In this document: positions 28,019 to 37,708 of the stretch, piece after piece
Layout: every line of letters begins with the position of its first letter
How positions within the stretch are numbered: the stretch's first letter is position 1
Source of the DNA: Lachnospiraceae bacterium
Lineage (GTDB): Bacteria; Bacillota; Clostridia; Lachnospirales; Lachnospiraceae
Assembly: GCA_017434885.1 (NCBI GenBank)
Contig: JAFSGE010000030.1
Location: 124,001 to 188,000, forward strand
Reading direction: 5' to 3'
DNA: 64,000 nucleotides
Notes under the pieces: generated by a model
Databases searched by the model: none
What the model was told of the DNA's origin: nothing
Seen by the model: the letters and a program-made list of their open reading frames with translations, nothing else
Position numbers and translations under genes: made by a program

Positions 28019-29263
28019 ATGATTCAATTAACAGAACTTGGAAAAAGAGCAGCGAGTGCCAAATATATGGTGCAGAGACTGACCACAGAAGAAAAGAATG
28101 TTGCCCTTGCCAAAGTTGCACAGGCACTGGTTGCACATGCAGATACATTAATCGAGGCAAATGCACTTGACATAAAAGCAGGAGAAGAAAAAGGAATGCA
28201 TAGCGGTCTTTTGGATCGACTTCGCCTGAACAAAGAGCGAATTGAAGGAATGGCGGAAGGTCTTATGCAGGTAACAGAATTGCCGGATCCTATCGGAGAG
28301 GTTCTTGAAAGTTTTGTGCGCCCCAATGGTCTTTTAGTAGAAAAGAGGCGTGTGCCCATGGGTGTTATCGGCATTATTTATGAGTCAAGACCCAATGTGA
28401 CGGCAGATGCCTTCGGACTTTGCTTTAAGAGCGGAAATGCGGTGATTTTAAAAGGCGGCAGTGATGCTATCAATTCTAATAAAGCCATTACGGAAGTTAT
28501 CAGACAGGCATTGAAAGAAGCAGGCGTGACAGAGGACGCCATTCAGTTGATTGAAGCAACAGACAGAAGCGTTACCCAGGAATTTATGCGTATGAAAGAA
28601 TATGTGGATGTGCTGATTCCCAGAGGCGGAGCCGGATTGATTCGCAGTGTGGTGGAGAACAGTACCATACCGGTAATTGAGACAGGAACCGGTAACTGTC
28701 ATATCTATGTAGATGCATCTGCAGATTTGGAAAAAGCTGTTTCTATTATTTTTAATGCAAAAACACAGAGAATCGGTGTGTGCAATGCCTGTGAGTCCTT
28801 AGTAGTTCATGAGGCGGTAAAGGGTGCTTTGTTACCGAGACTTGCTGAAAAATTAAAAGAGAAACAGGTAGAGATCCGTGGAGATGAAGCGACGCGTGAG
28901 GTGATAGATTGCATACCTGTAACAGAAGAAGATTACGGAACAGAGTATCTTGATTACATTGTTTCCGTTAAGACGGTTCAGAGTGTTGAGGAAGCTATTG
29001 CACATATCAACCGTTATAACACAAAGCACTCGGAAGCTATTATAACGGAAGATACTGCAAGTGCAGAGAAGTTTTTAAATGAAGTGGATGCTGCATGCGT
29101 TTATGTCAATGCATCAACCAGATTTACAGATGGATTTGAATTTGGCTTTGGAGCGGAAATCGGAATCAGTACCCAGAAGCTTCACGCAAGAGGTCCCATG
29201 GGACTTCGGGAGCTGACCTCCTATAAATATACCATTAAGGGTGACGGTCAAGTCAGAGGATAA
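28019..29263 (+). CDS. proA: Glutamate-5-semialdehyde dehydrogenase
   Basis: 414 residues, full length. It reduces gamma-glutamyl phosphate to glutamate semialdehyde with NADPH in proline synthesis. [22 protein letters not shown] and [18 protein letters not shown] are characteristic. [15 protein letters not shown] holds the catalytic cysteine (CNACES), and [22 protein letters not shown] closes the protein. The usual partner proB is not in the window. AGAGGATAAAAGAA lies before the ATG, and spacing from the folate gene suggests co-transcription. Confidence 0.97.
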   Translation: MIQLTELGKRAASAKYMVQRLTTEEKNVALAKVAQALVAHADTLIEANALDIKAGEEKGMHSGLLDRLRLNKERIEGMAEGLMQVTELPDPIGEVLESFVRPNGLLVEKRRVPMGVIGIIYESRPNVTADAFGLCFKSGNAVILKGGSDAINSNKAITEVIRQALKEAGVTEDAIQLIEATDRSVTQEFMRMKEYVDVLIPRGGAGLIRSVVENSTIPVIETGTGNCHIYVDASADLEKAVSIIFNAKTQRIGVCNACESLVVHEAVKGALLPRLAEKLKEKQVEIRGDEATREVIDCIPVTEEDYGTEYLDYIVSVKTVQSVEEAIAHINRYNTKHSEAIITEDTASAEKFLNEVDAACVYVNASTRFTDGFEFGFGAEIGISTQKLHARGPMGLRELTSYKYTIKGDGQVRG

Positions 29264-29346
29264 CAGATGTGTAAAGAAGTTGCAAAGATGATGCAAAGAG
29301 TTTGTTAATGAAACGTGAAAATCTCATTAAGAATCCTTCAGTTTTG

Positions 29347-29375
29347 TTGAAAAAAACAAAAAGAATCCGTATGTT
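29347..29375 (+). promoter_or_regulatory. Sigma-A-type promoter for the 32-residue peptide gene
   Basis: TTGAAA (29347-29352), 17-base spacer, TATGTT (29370-29375). A 7-bp inverted repeat (29385-29391 with 29399-29405) follows in the leader just before the AAGGAGG site. Confidence 0.6.
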
Positions 29376-29431
29376 AGGAATAGATTTGTTCCTATAGAGA
29401 ACAAACGTTAATTTGAAGGAGGATGAGCGAA

Positions 29432-29530
29432 ATGGGAATTAAGGAAATTATTTTTATCGGTATTATGGCAATTTCTTTGGGAGGATGCTTGGTATACAGC
29501 ATTATCGAAAATAAGAAGAACAGTAAGTAA
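29432..29530 (+). CDS. 32-residue single-pass membrane peptide, unknown
   Basis: Short frame starting at ATG 29432 with a strong AAGGAGG (29416-29422) nine bases upstream, and ending TAA at 29528-29530. It encodes MGIKEIIFIGIMAISLGGCL and then VYSIIENKKNSK. The hydrophobic helix occupies residues ~5-24 and a basic tail follows. A plausible promoter lies upstream and a strong terminator ten bases downstream, so this is a stand-alone transcription unit. It has a single cysteine in the helix (GGC), but no lipoprotein signal is convincing. Function unknown; a toxin-like or regulatory small membrane protein are both possible. Confidence 0.65.
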   Translation: MGIKEIIFIGIMAISLGGCLVYSIIENKKNSK

Positions 29531-29539
29531 TGATTTGAG

Positions 29540-29570
29540 GGCTTCAACTGCGGTTGAAGCCTTTTTTTTT
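29540..29570 (+). terminator. Rho-independent terminator after the small membrane peptide
   Basis: Nine-base perfect stem (29540-29548 with 29553-29561), loop TGCG, then nine T. Confidence 0.92.
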
Positions 29571-29600
29571 GAAAATTAAGTAGTACAACAGTATCGAATG

Positions 29601-29609
29601 TGTTATACT
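29601..29609 (+). promoter_or_regulatory. Extended -10 promoter for the lactonase-fold gene
   Basis: TGTTATACT contains TG-N-TATACT, an extended -10 element; the -35 region is poor. It lies 58 nt before the start codon at 29667. Confidence 0.5.
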
Positions 29610-29666
29610 ACAACTGATAAAAGAAATATATATTTGATAAAAACGCAAAATCGGAAGGAATAACTT

Positions 29667-30731
29667 ATGAAAGACAAATATATTGCCTATGTATCCACTT
29701 ATACCTATGGGAACAAGAGTAGTTACGGCATTCGAATTTATGATGTGGATGTAGAGAATGGAAGGCTTACGGAAAAGGATCAGGTAGAAATTACCAATTC
29801 TTCTTATGTAACTGTTTCCCATAATCAGAAATATTTATATTCCATTACCGATTTTGGTGTAGAAGCGTACAAGATATTAAAGGACGGCAGTTTGGAAGTG
29901 TTGAATCATGCATCCATTAACGGCATGAGAGGCTGTTATCTGTCCACAGATTATGATGATAAATTCTTGTTTGTTGCAGGATATCATGATGCCAAACTGA
30001 CTGCGCTTAGAGTAAACGAGGATGGTTCTTTAGGTGAGATTACGGAAGAAATTTTCCATAAAGGACTGGGAAGTATTGCTGAGAGGAATTTCAGACCGCA
30101 TATTAACTGCGTGAAGATGACAAGGGACAATAAATTCCTTTGCGTGGCAGACCTTGGTATGGACCATGTTGTGGTTTATGAACTGAATCATACCACAGGC
30201 AGGCTTCGTCAGGTGGATATTATCAGAAGCGAGCAGGAGTCTGCACCAAGGCACCTTAAATTTTCCAAGGACGGCAGATATTTATATATTGTGCATGAAC
30301 TGAAGAATTATATTGATGTTTATACCTATGAGGTGGATGAACATAACAATCCTGTATTTGAAAAGATACAGAATATCTCCACCTTAAATTCTTATCATGC
30401 AGGCGGTTCTGCGGCAAGTGCACTTAATTTTTCAGAGGACTTTAATTATATCTGCAGTTCCAACGCAGGAGATAACAGTGTCATTGTTTATTCCATTGAC
30501 AAAGAGACCGGAATGCTTACCAAGATATTCTGTTTGCCGGTAAGCGGTGATTATCCGAAGGATGCAACCTTATTCCCGGATAACAAGCATTTGGTTTCTT
30601 TAAACCATGAGTCTAATTCCATGACATTCTTTAATGTGGATTTGGAAAAGGGTACACTTGTCATGAACGGAAAAGAAATGAAAATTGACAGACCGAACTG
30701 TATTATTTTCCATAAACTGAGAAACCGGTAA
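29667..30731 (+). CDS. Lactonase-family seven-bladed beta-propeller protein (YbhE/6-phosphogluconolactonase type)
   Basis: 354 residues, the usual length of the family. Propeller blades repeat with motifs such as YLYSITDFGVEAYKILKDGSLE, KFLCVADLGMDHVVVYELN and RHLKFSKDGRYLYIVHEL. The RPHINCVKMTRDNKFL region carries the family's HxN active-site-like residues. Some members hydrolyse 6-phosphogluconolactone, others have unknown activity. There are no pentose-phosphate genes nearby to support that role. The transcript appears monocistronic, with an extended -10 promoter upstream and a long hairpin terminator downstream. Confidence 0.85.
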   Translation: MKDKYIAYVSTYTYGNKSSYGIRIYDVDVENGRLTEKDQVEITNSSYVTVSHNQKYLYSITDFGVEAYKILKDGSLEVLNHASINGMRGCYLSTDYDDKFLFVAGYHDAKLTALRVNEDGSLGEITEEIFHKGLGSIAERNFRPHINCVKMTRDNKFLCVADLGMDHVVVYELNHTTGRLRQVDIIRSEQESAPRHLKFSKDGRYLYIVHELKNYIDVYTYEVDEHNNPVFEKIQNISTLNSYHAGGSAASALNFSEDFNYICSSNAGDNSVIVYSIDKETGMLTKIFCLPVSGDYPKDATLFPDNKHLVSLNHESNSMTFFNVDLEKGTLVMNGKEMKIDRPNCIIFHKLRNR

Positions 30732-30774
30732 GCGTATGAACGGGCTGTTTGTTTTGAAAACTACTTTATAAAAC

Positions 30775-30822
30775 AACGGAGATATCTACAAGTTTTGTAC
30801 TTGTGAAATATCTCCGTTTTTT
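30775..30822 (+). terminator. Hairpin terminator, possibly serving both converging genes
   Basis: Eleven-base outer stem (30775-30785 with 30808-30818) and an inner ACAAG/CTTGT stem, followed by a T-run to 30822. It lies between the lactonase-fold gene (+) and aroC (-); read on the minus strand it is followed by a T-rich stretch as well. Confidence 0.85.
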
Positions 30823-30855
30823 GTCTTTTCAATATGGTTATATGTGGGAAACGTG

Positions 30856-31956
30856 TTATTTCTTGTAAAAATCGGTTAAATAAGAAAGTCTGGTGCTCAT
30901 ATTAACCATACATGCATCAAGTATCGCAAGGGCAGTCATGGCTTCTACAACCACAACGGCTCTTGGAACAATAATGGGGTCATGCCTTCCTTTAATTTCA
31001 ATTTCAATATTTTCACCGGATTTGTTTACGGTTTCCTGTTTGCTGAAAATAGAAGGCGTAGGTTTAAAATGTGCGCGGAGCAGGATTTCACTTCCGTCAC
31101 TGATGCCGCCTAAAATACCGCCGGCGTGGTTTGTCTTTTTGTATATGTTGTTATCCTTCATAACAAAGGCATCATTGTTTTCGGAGCCTTTGGAGGAGGA
31201 AACTAAAATGCCGTCACCGATTTCTACCGCTTTTACTGCGCCGATGGACATAATTGCTTTGGAAAGATTGGCATCAAGCTTATCGAAAACAGGTTCTCCG
31301 ATTCCTGCGGGAAGACCGGTAACCATACATTCCACGATGCCGCCGGAGGAATCTTTGTTTTGCATACATTCCTGCAAGTAAGCAGTTGCCAGCGCATCAG
31401 CTTTGCGGTCCGGCATGCAGGTAGCAGTAGAGAGAATGGCATCTTTGTCAAAACAGGTCATGTCAGCACTGACAGGACCGATGGAACGGGTATACGCCAT
31501 AACGGATATGCCCATTTCTTTTAAAATTTTGGCGGCAACGGCACCTGCTGCAACACGTCCTATGGTTTCGCGACCGGAGGAACGACCTCCGCCACGATAA
31601 TCGCGGAAGCCGTATTTGGAATCAAAGGTATAATCGGCATGGCCGGGACGATAATAGGAAGCAATTTCGCTGTAGTCGGAAGACTTCTGGGAAGTGTTCT
31701 TTACCAATAAGGAAATGGGAGTACCGGTTGTTTTTCCTTCAAAAATGCCGGAGAGAATTTCTACCTCGTCAGATTCCTTTCGGGGAGTGGTAATGTTACT
31801 TTGTCCGGGCTTACGTCTGTTGAGATAAATTTGAATGTCCTCTTCACATAAGGAAAGTCCGGCGGGACAGCCGTCAATGACAACGCCCAAGGCTTTGCCG
31901 TGTGACTCTCCCCATGTTGTTATTTTAAATAATGTTCCGTATGTTGAACCAGCCAT
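30856..31956 (-). CDS. aroC: Chorismate synthase
   Basis: 366 residues from the ATG at 31956 (complement). The longer frame to 32166 is intergenic; MAGSTYGTLFKITTWGESHG is the normal N-terminus of the enzyme. It converts EPSP to chorismate with reduced FMN. Hallmarks visible are GESHGKALGVVIDGCPAG, the RPGHADYTFDSKYGFRDYRGGGRSSGRET region, and HAGGILGGISDG. The gene is divergent from the VanY-type gene, and the other shikimate genes are not in the window. A GAAAGG site precedes the start. Confidence 0.97.
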   Translation of the reverse strand: MAGSTYGTLFKITTWGESHGKALGVVIDGCPAGLSLCEEDIQIYLNRRKPGQSNITTPRKESDEVEILSGIFEGKTTGTPISLLVKNTSQKSSDYSEIASYYRPGHADYTFDSKYGFRDYRGGGRSSGRETIGRVAAGAVAAKILKEMGISVMAYTRSIGPVSADMTCFDKDAILSTATCMPDRKADALATAYLQECMQNKDSSGGIVECMVTGLPAGIGEPVFDKLDANLSKAIMSIGAVKAVEIGDGILVSSSKGSENNDAFVMKDNNIYKKTNHAGGILGGISDGSEILLRAHFKPTPSIFSKQETVNKSGENIEIEIKGRHDPIIVPRAVVVVEAMTALAILDACMVNMSTRLSYLTDFYKK

Positions 31957-32082
31957 AAATCTGTTACCTTTCTGTATAAAAATAAAAAATGTTGTTTTTT
32001 TCACTCTGATTATAGACGAAAATGAGTTTTCGGGCAACAAAATGAGGCAAAAAGTAAGGAAAAGTAAGGAAAATTCATAAAA

Positions 32083-32111
32083 TTGATGCAAAAAAAATGT
32101 TTTTGTGATAT
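32083..32111 (+). promoter_or_regulatory. Probable promoter for the VanY-type gene
   Basis: TTGATG (32083-32088), 17-base spacer, TGATAT (32106-32111), in the 197-nt AT-rich region between divergent genes. A direct repeat of AAAAGTAAGG sits just upstream (about 32050-32070). Confidence 0.45.
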
Positions 32112-32153
32112 CATGATTCATAATGGCGTAAAGATAAAAACGGTGGGATACAG

Positions 32154-33239
32154 ATGAAACGATCATTCAGAAACAGAGCAAGAGACTTTTTTGTTTATAT
32201 GGGGAAACGATATCGGTTGCTGATTGTTCCGGCGATACTGGGACTGGCAATCAGTCTTATGCTGTGCAATTTGTGTGATTATTTCAGAAGGGGAACCAAG
32301 CGTTTTGCCTGTACCATTTTTATTTTACTTTGTTTTATGTTGGGAAACAGCTTTGCTTATCCGGTATTTTATGATGAGGCGGGATTTGTAACGGAAACAG
32401 AAGTAAAAGATACGGTACCGGTGATAGAAGATTCTGATATCACCCTGATGGAGTATGAAGAAACTACCTTTGACAGTATTCCCGTGATTGATGATAATGA
32501 GGTTTTGGATGGTTATGTAGACGCTGAACTTCACGGCATGGATGAAGCAGAGAAATATTCCCTGACGGATATTTTGGAAGAGAACAGTGAACTTTTGGAA
32601 GCAGAGTCAGAAGTAACCGCAGAGCCGGAATCTAAGTCTGAAGAAAAACTTCCTGTATTTTTGGCAGATGATTGGAAGCTGGTGTTGATTAATAAGCAGC
32701 ATCCCGTACCGGATGATTATACCTTCAAATTAGGTGATATCAAGACCATTAAAGGAAATATGCAGTGTGACGAGAGAATTATCAAAGATTTGCTCGGTAT
32801 GATGCAAGCTGCGGGAAATGACGGAGTAACTCTTGAAGTTTGCTCGCCTTATCGAGACTTGAACAGACAGAAGTATCTGTTTAACCGTAAGATAGAAATT
32901 TATATGTCAAACGGTATGTCCTATATGGATGCTTACACCATATCTTCCCAGGCAGTTACGGTGCCGGGAGCAAGTGAGCATCAAATCGGACTTGCCATTG
33001 ACTTTGTGTCGGATGACTATATTACCCTTGATGAAGGCTTTGCAGATACAGATGCCGGTAAGTGGCTTGCGGCGCATAGCTATGAATACGGATTTATCTT
33101 GCGTTATCCTAAGGGAAAAGAATATATTACGGGAATTGAGTATGAACCCTGGCATTTCCGCTATGTAGGCAGGGATGCTGCGGAGGTAATGACCAAGGAG
33201 AATTTGACGTTAGAAGAGTTTTGGAATAAATATTTATAA
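32154..33239 (+). CDS. Membrane-anchored D-alanyl-D-alanine carboxypeptidase, M15/VanY type
   Basis: 361 residues. Two hydrophobic segments lie near the N-terminus (about 19-40 and 48-68), followed by an acidic Asp/Glu-rich linker to about residue 165. The C-terminal M15B peptidase domain has SPYRDLNRQK, the zinc motif SEHQIGLAID (SxHxxGxAxD) and the terminal EPWHFRYVG (ExWHxR). It trims the terminal D-Ala of peptidoglycan stem peptides outside the membrane. No vancomycin-resistance genes are nearby, so it is a housekeeping envelope enzyme. It lies divergently from aroC and 25 nt before tgt. Confidence 0.9.
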   Translation: MKRSFRNRARDFFVYMGKRYRLLIVPAILGLAISLMLCNLCDYFRRGTKRFACTIFILLCFMLGNSFAYPVFYDEAGFVTETEVKDTVPVIEDSDITLMEYEETTFDSIPVIDDNEVLDGYVDAELHGMDEAEKYSLTDILEENSELLEAESEVTAEPESKSEEKLPVFLADDWKLVLINKQHPVPDDYTFKLGDIKTIKGNMQCDERIIKDLLGMMQAAGNDGVTLEVCSPYRDLNRQKYLFNRKIEIYMSNGMSYMDAYTISSQAVTVPGASEHQIGLAIDFVSDDYITLDEGFADTDAGKWLAAHSYEYGFILRYPKGKEYITGIEYEPWHFRYVGRDAAEVMTKENLTLEEFWNKYL

Positions 33240-33264
33240 TGAACTGACAGCATAAGGAGAGACT

Positions 33265-34392
33265 ATGTATCAACTGATTAAACAGGAAGGAAGAGCAAAG
33301 AGGGGAGAATTTACCACGGTACATGGTGTGATTCAGACTCCTGTTTTTATGAATGTGGGAACAGTGGCGGCTATTAAGGGAGCAGTTTCTACAGAAGATT
33401 TAGAACAGATTGGAACTCAGGTTGAATTATCAAATACGTATCATTTGCATGTCAGACCGGGAGATAAGTTGATTAAGGAAATGGGTGGTCTTCACAAATT
33501 TATGTCGTGGGACAAACCTATTTTGACGGATTCCGGCGGATTTCAGGTATTTTCACTTGCTTCCCTTCGAAAGATAAAAGAGGAAGGTGTGTATTTCAAT
33601 TCCCATATAGATGGCAGAAAGATTTTTATGGGGCCTGAGGAGAGTATGCAGATTCAATCAAATCTTGCATCAACCATTGCAATGGCATTTGACGAATGTC
33701 CTTCCAGCAAGGCGGACAGAAATTATGTACAGGCATCTGTAGAGCGTACCACCAGATGGCTTGACCGCTGTAAAAAAGAAATGGCAAGATTGAACAGCTT
33801 GGAAGATACCATCAACAAAAATCAGATGTTGTTTGGAATTAATCAGGGAGCAATATTCTCGGATATCAGAATAGACCATGCAAAGCGTATTTCAGAAATG
33901 GAGCTTGACGGTTATGCACTTGGCGGACTTGCAGTAGGTGAGTCCCATGAGGAAATGTATTATGTTTTGGAAGAGACAGTACCATATCTTCCGGTAGACA
34001 AGCCTACTTACCTGATGGGGGTGGGAACACCTGCAAATATTTTGGAAGCAGTAGAGCGAGGAGTGGATTTCTTCGATTGTGTTTACCCTACCAGAAATGG
34101 TCGCCACGGTCATTTATATACCAACTTTGGCAAAATTAATCTGTTTAATGCCAAGTATGAGAAGGATGAGCGCCCGATTGAACCGGGATGCGGATGCCCG
34201 GCTTGCAAGAGATATTCCCGTGCCTATATCAGACATTTGCTGAAAGCAAAAGAAATGCTGGGAATGCGTCTGTGTGTTCTTCATAACTTGTATTTCTATA
34301 ATACTATGATGACAGAAATCAGAGATGCTCTTGATAAGGGAGAATTTGCGGCATATAAAAAACGTAAATTAGAGGGTATGCAGCAAAAATAG
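33265..34392 (+). CDS. tgt: tRNA-guanine transglycosylase (queuine/preQ1)
   Basis: 375 residues, bacterial length. It swaps guanine-34 for preQ1 in GUN-anticodon tRNAs. DSGGFQVFSLASLRKIKEEGV is the substrate pocket with the catalytic Asp. MGVGTPANILEAVERGVDFFDCVYPTRNGRHG includes the nucleophile region. The zinc site is CGCPACKRYSRAYIRHL with a later histidine (CVLHNLYF). AAGGAGA precedes the ATG. It is followed by yajC with an intervening promoter, the common tgt-yajC order of bacteria. Confidence 0.97.
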   Translation: MYQLIKQEGRAKRGEFTTVHGVIQTPVFMNVGTVAAIKGAVSTEDLEQIGTQVELSNTYHLHVRPGDKLIKEMGGLHKFMSWDKPILTDSGGFQVFSLASLRKIKEEGVYFNSHIDGRKIFMGPEESMQIQSNLASTIAMAFDECPSSKADRNYVQASVERTTRWLDRCKKEMARLNSLEDTINKNQMLFGINQGAIFSDIRIDHAKRISEMELDGYALGGLAVGESHEEMYYVLEETVPYLPVDKPTYLMGVGTPANILEAVERGVDFFDCVYPTRNGRHGHLYTNFGKINLFNAKYEKDERPIEPGCGCPACKRYSRAYIRHLLKAKEMLGMRLCVLHNLYFYNTMMTEIRDALDKGEFAAYKKRKLEGMQQK

Positions 34393-34419
34393 GAACTAAG
34401 AACAAAAATAAGAAAAGGC

Positions 34420-34448
34420 TTGTTTTTGCTGACAGGATTGTGTATTAT
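34420..34448 (+). promoter_or_regulatory. Sigma-A-type promoter for yajC
   Basis: TTGTTT (34420-34425), 17-base spacer, TATTAT (34443-34448), within the 110-nt gap between tgt and yajC. Confidence 0.6.
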
Positions 34449-34502
34449 ATTTTTTAAGGCTGAAATTTGTATAAGCATATTATTTATTTAGGAGGAACTA
34501 AG

Positions 34503-34826
34503 ATGGGTATCTTATTAACAGCAGATGCAACAGCTGCAGGAACTATGGCTGGTGGCGGTGTTATTATGGTAATTTACATCGTAATGATTTTTGCATTTAT
34601 TTATTTCTTCATGATTAGACCTCAGAAGAAAGAGCAGAAGAAGATGGCGACCATGCTGTCTGCTTTGGAAATCGGTGACTGTGTATTAACCAGCAGCGGA
34701 TTTTACGGGATCGTCATTGACATTACAGATGACACTGTAATCGTAGAGTTTGGTAATAACAAGAATTGCCGTATTCCTATGCAGAAAACTGCAATTGCTC
34801 AGGTAGAGAAGGCAAATGCAGAATAA
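34503..34826 (+). CDS. yajC: Sec translocase accessory subunit YajC
   Basis: 107 residues from ATG 34503, placed by the strong AGGAGG eight bases upstream; an alternative start 12 codons upstream would include this site. One transmembrane helix (about residues 20-42) is followed by FFMIRPQKKEQKKMATMLSALEIGDCVLTSSGFYGIV, the family signature. YajC associates with SecDF-YidC in the membrane. A small G+C-rich hairpin terminator follows at 34843. Confidence 0.95.
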   Translation: MGILLTADATAAGTMAGGGVIMVIYIVMIFAFIYFFMIRPQKKEQKKMATMLSALEIGDCVLTSSGFYGIVIDITDDTVIVEFGNNKNCRIPMQKTAIAQVEKANAE

Positions 34827-34842
34827 AGAAAAAGTGGAAATG

Positions 34843-34866
34843 AGGCGCATCTTGCGCCTTATTTTG
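34843..34866 (+). terminator. Terminator after yajC
   Basis: Seven-base stem AGGCGCA/TGCGCCT (34843-34849 with 34853-34859), three-base loop, then TATTTT. Confidence 0.75.
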
Positions 34867-34902
34867 TTATAAAGTGAAATTTTAATGCGGGAGGATATAT
34901 AT

Positions 34903-35988
34903 ATGAAATTAAATATTACCTGTATTCCGGGTGACGGAATCGGACCGGAAATCGTAGCTGAGGCAAAAAAAGTTTTAGATAAAGTTGCTTCTGTATACGG
35001 ACATGAAATGGAGTATAAGGACATCTTAATGGGAGGTGCATCTATTGATGTGCATGGTATTCCTCTTACGGATGAAGCCATTGCGGATGCAAAGAGCGCA
35101 GATGCAGTTTTGATGGGATCAATTGGTGGTGATACCACCACATCACCCTGGTATCAGCTTCCTCCTGATAAGAGGCCGGAAGCAGGACTTTTGAAACTTC
35201 GCAAATCGTTAAATTTGTTTGCAAACCTGCGTCCTGCTGTTTTGTATGAAGAACTTGCTGATGCGTGTCCGCTTCGCAAGGACATCAGTGAAGCAGGATT
35301 TGACATGCTGATTATGAGAGAGTTAACCGGAGGCCTTTATTTCGGGGAACGCCATACTACCGAAGAAAACGGTATTCGAAAGGCTGTCGATACACTTACA
35401 TACGATGAAAATGAAATCAGACGTGTGGCAATCAAAGGTTTTGACATTGCCATGAAGCGCCGCAAAAAAGTGACAAGTGTAGATAAAGCAAATGTACTTG
35501 ATTCTTCCAGACTTTGGAGAAAAGTGGTAGAGGAAGTGGCAAAGGATTATCCGGAAGTTACTTTGGAACATATGCTTGTAGACAATTGTGCGATGCAGCT
35601 TGTAAAAGATCCTGCACAGTTCGATGTCATTTTGACAGAGAATATGTTTGGAGATATTTTATCTGATGAAGCAAGTATGGTAACCGGTTCCATCGGTATG
35701 CTTGCAAGTGCTTCCCAGAATGACAGTAAGTTTGGTTTGTATGAACCCAGTCACGGTTCTGCACCTGATATTGCAGGAAAAGATATTGCAAATCCCATCG
35801 CAACAGTGTTATCGGCAGCAATGATGCTTCGTTATTCCTTTGATCTTGACAAAGAAGCAGATGCTATGGAAGCAGCAGTAAAAGCGGTTCTAAAGAAAGG
35901 ATATCGCACAGGTGACATTATGTCAGATGGTTGTACGCAGGTAGGATGCAGTAAGATGGGTGACTTACTTGCAGCAGAAATTGGTTAA
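34903..35988 (+). CDS. leuB: 3-isopropylmalate dehydrogenase
   Basis: 361 residues from ATG 34903. GGGAGG lies inside the alternative start at 34885, so 34903 is preferred. It oxidises and decarboxylates 3-isopropylmalate with NAD+ in leucine synthesis. ITCIPGDGIGPEIVAEA opens the fold, RELTGGLYFGERH is the substrate loop, and NMFGDILSDEASMVTGSIGMLASAS is the family signature. GLYEPSHGSAPDIAGKDIANP closes the cofactor site. leuA, leuC and leuD are not present. It leads a cluster with ilvD and ilvB, spaced 24 and 13 nt apart. No T-box or leader peptide is seen upstream. Confidence 0.96.
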   Translation: MKLNITCIPGDGIGPEIVAEAKKVLDKVASVYGHEMEYKDILMGGASIDVHGIPLTDEAIADAKSADAVLMGSIGGDTTTSPWYQLPPDKRPEAGLLKLRKSLNLFANLRPAVLYEELADACPLRKDISEAGFDMLIMRELTGGLYFGERHTTEENGIRKAVDTLTYDENEIRRVAIKGFDIAMKRRKKVTSVDKANVLDSSRLWRKVVEEVAKDYPEVTLEHMLVDNCAMQLVKDPAQFDVILTENMFGDILSDEASMVTGSIGMLASASQNDSKFGLYEPSHGSAPDIAGKDIANPIATVLSAAMMLRYSFDLDKEADAMEAAVKAVLKKGYRTGDIMSDGCTQVGCSKMGDLLAAEIG

Positions 35989-36012
35989 GAAGAGAAAACC
36001 GGAAAGGCGGAT

Positions 36013-37695
36013 ATGAATATGAGAAGTGATAATGTAATGGCCGGCATGCAGCAGGCTCCCCACAGAAGTTTATTTAATGCTCTTGGATTTACAGAGGAAG
36101 AAATGAAGAAACCCATGGTCGGTATCGTAAGTTCCTACAACGAAATCGTTCCCGGACATATGAATCTTGATAAAATTGTTGAAGCCGTAAAGCTAGGTGT
36201 GGCCCAGGCAGGCGGTGTGCCGGTAGTATTTCCCGCAATTGCCGTATGTGACGGTATTGCCATGGGACATATCGGCATGAAGTATTCTCTGGTAACGAGA
36301 GATTTGATTGCAGACTCCACGGAATGTATGGCACTTGCACATCAGTTTGATGCTCTTGTTATGGTTCCTAACTGTGACAAGAATGTTCCCGGTCTTTTGA
36401 TGGCTGCGGCAAGAATTAATGTGCCTACTGTATTTGTGTCCGGTGGTCCTATGCTTGCAGGACGTGTAAAAGGTCAAAAGAGAAGTTTGTCTTCCATGTT
36501 TGAGGCGGTAGGTGCTCATGCGGCAGGCAACATGACAGAAGAGGAAGTACGTGAATTTGAAGAAAAAGTATGTCCGACTTGTGGTTCCTGCTCCGGTATG
36601 TATACCGCAAACTCCATGAACTGTCTGACTGAAGCACTGGGTATGGGACTTAAAGGAAACGGAACCATTCCTGCAGTTTATTCCGAGAGAATTAAGTTGG
36701 CAAAGCATGCAGGTATGGCTGTTATGGAATTATACCGTAAAAATATTTGTCCCAGAGATATTATGACAAAAGAAGCAGTGCTGAATGCGCTTACGGTGGA
36801 TATGGCGCTTGGATGCTCCACAAACTCCATGTTGCATTTGCCTGCAATTGCACATGAAATTGGTTTTGATTTTGACATTGCATTTGCAAATGAAATCAGC
36901 GAAAAGACACCTAACCTTTGCCATTTGGCACCGGCAGGTCCTACTTATATGGAGGACTTAAATGAAGCCGGAGGTGTTTATGCGGTAATGAAGCAACTTG
37001 CGGATATCGGATTGCTGCATACAGACTGTATGACCGTAAGTGGTAAGACTATCGGCGAAAATATTGCCGGTGCGGTAAACAAAAATCCTGAAGTAATCAG
37101 ACCTCTTGACAATCCTTATTCCCAAACCGGCGGACTTGCGGTTCTGAAAGGAAATCTGGCACCTGACGGCAGTGTGGTAAAACGTTCGGCAGTAGTTGCA
37201 GAGATGATGGTTCATGAAGGCCCTGCAAGAGTGTTTGACTGCGAGGAAGATGCTATTGATGCAATTAAGAGTGGCAAGATTGTTGCCGGAGATGTTGTGG
37301 TTATCCGTTATGAAGGACCGAAAGGCGGTCCCGGTATGCGTGAAATGTTAAATCCTACCTCTGCCATTGCAGGTATGGGACTTGGTTCCAGCGTAGCATT
37401 GATTACTGACGGACGATTTTCCGGTGCATCCAGAGGTGCTTCCATCGGCCATGTTTCTCCGGAAGCGGCAGTAGGCGGTCCCATTGCTCTTGTAGAGGAA
37501 GGCGATATTATCAGTATTAATATCCCTGAGATGAAACTGGATGTAAAGGTTTCTGACGAGGAAATGGCAGCAAGAAAAGAAAAATGGCAACCGAGAGAGC
37601 CTAAAGTGACCTCCGGTTACCTTGCAAGATACAGAGAAATGGTTACCAGCGGTAACAGAGGGGCAATTCTTGAAATCCCCGGAAAAAACAAATAA
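36013..37695 (+). CDS. ilvD: Dihydroxy-acid dehydratase
   Basis: 560 residues. It dehydrates 2,3-dihydroxy acids to 2-keto acids in valine/isoleucine synthesis, using an iron-sulfur cluster. Visible: [23 protein letters not shown] at the start, [43 protein letters not shown] (cluster cysteines) and [17 protein letters not shown]. Two start codons (36013, 36019) are possible; GGAAAGG is 5 and 11 nt upstream of them. It sits between leuB and ilvB in what is likely one transcript. Confidence 0.96.
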   Translation: MNMRSDNVMAGMQQAPHRSLFNALGFTEEEMKKPMVGIVSSYNEIVPGHMNLDKIVEAVKLGVAQAGGVPVVFPAIAVCDGIAMGHIGMKYSLVTRDLIADSTECMALAHQFDALVMVPNCDKNVPGLLMAAARINVPTVFVSGGPMLAGRVKGQKRSLSSMFEAVGAHAAGNMTEEEVREFEEKVCPTCGSCSGMYTANSMNCLTEALGMGLKGNGTIPAVYSERIKLAKHAGMAVMELYRKNICPRDIMTKEAVLNALTVDMALGCSTNSMLHLPAIAHEIGFDFDIAFANEISEKTPNLCHLAPAGPTYMEDLNEAGGVYAVMKQLADIGLLHTDCMTVSGKTIGENIAGAVNKNPEVIRPLDNPYSQTGGLAVLKGNLAPDGSVVKRSAVVAEMMVHEGPARVFDCEEDAIDAIKSGKIVAGDVVVIRYEGPKGGPGMREMLNPTSAIAGMGLGSSVALITDGRFSGASRGASIGHVSPEAAVGGPIALVEEGDIISINIPEMKLDVKVSDEEMAARKEKWQPREPKVTSGYLARYREMVTSGNRGAILEIPGKNK

Positions 37696-37708
37696 GGGAG
37701 GACAACTT

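Noticed and set aside
31957-32166. N-terminal extension of aroC
   Set aside because: The extension is AT-rich intergenic sequence; MAGSTYGTLF is the normal enzyme start and has a ribosome binding site.
34827-34902. T-box or leader attenuator before leuB
   Set aside because: Only 76 nt separate the genes and they hold a simple terminator; no T-box sequence or leucine-rich leader is seen.
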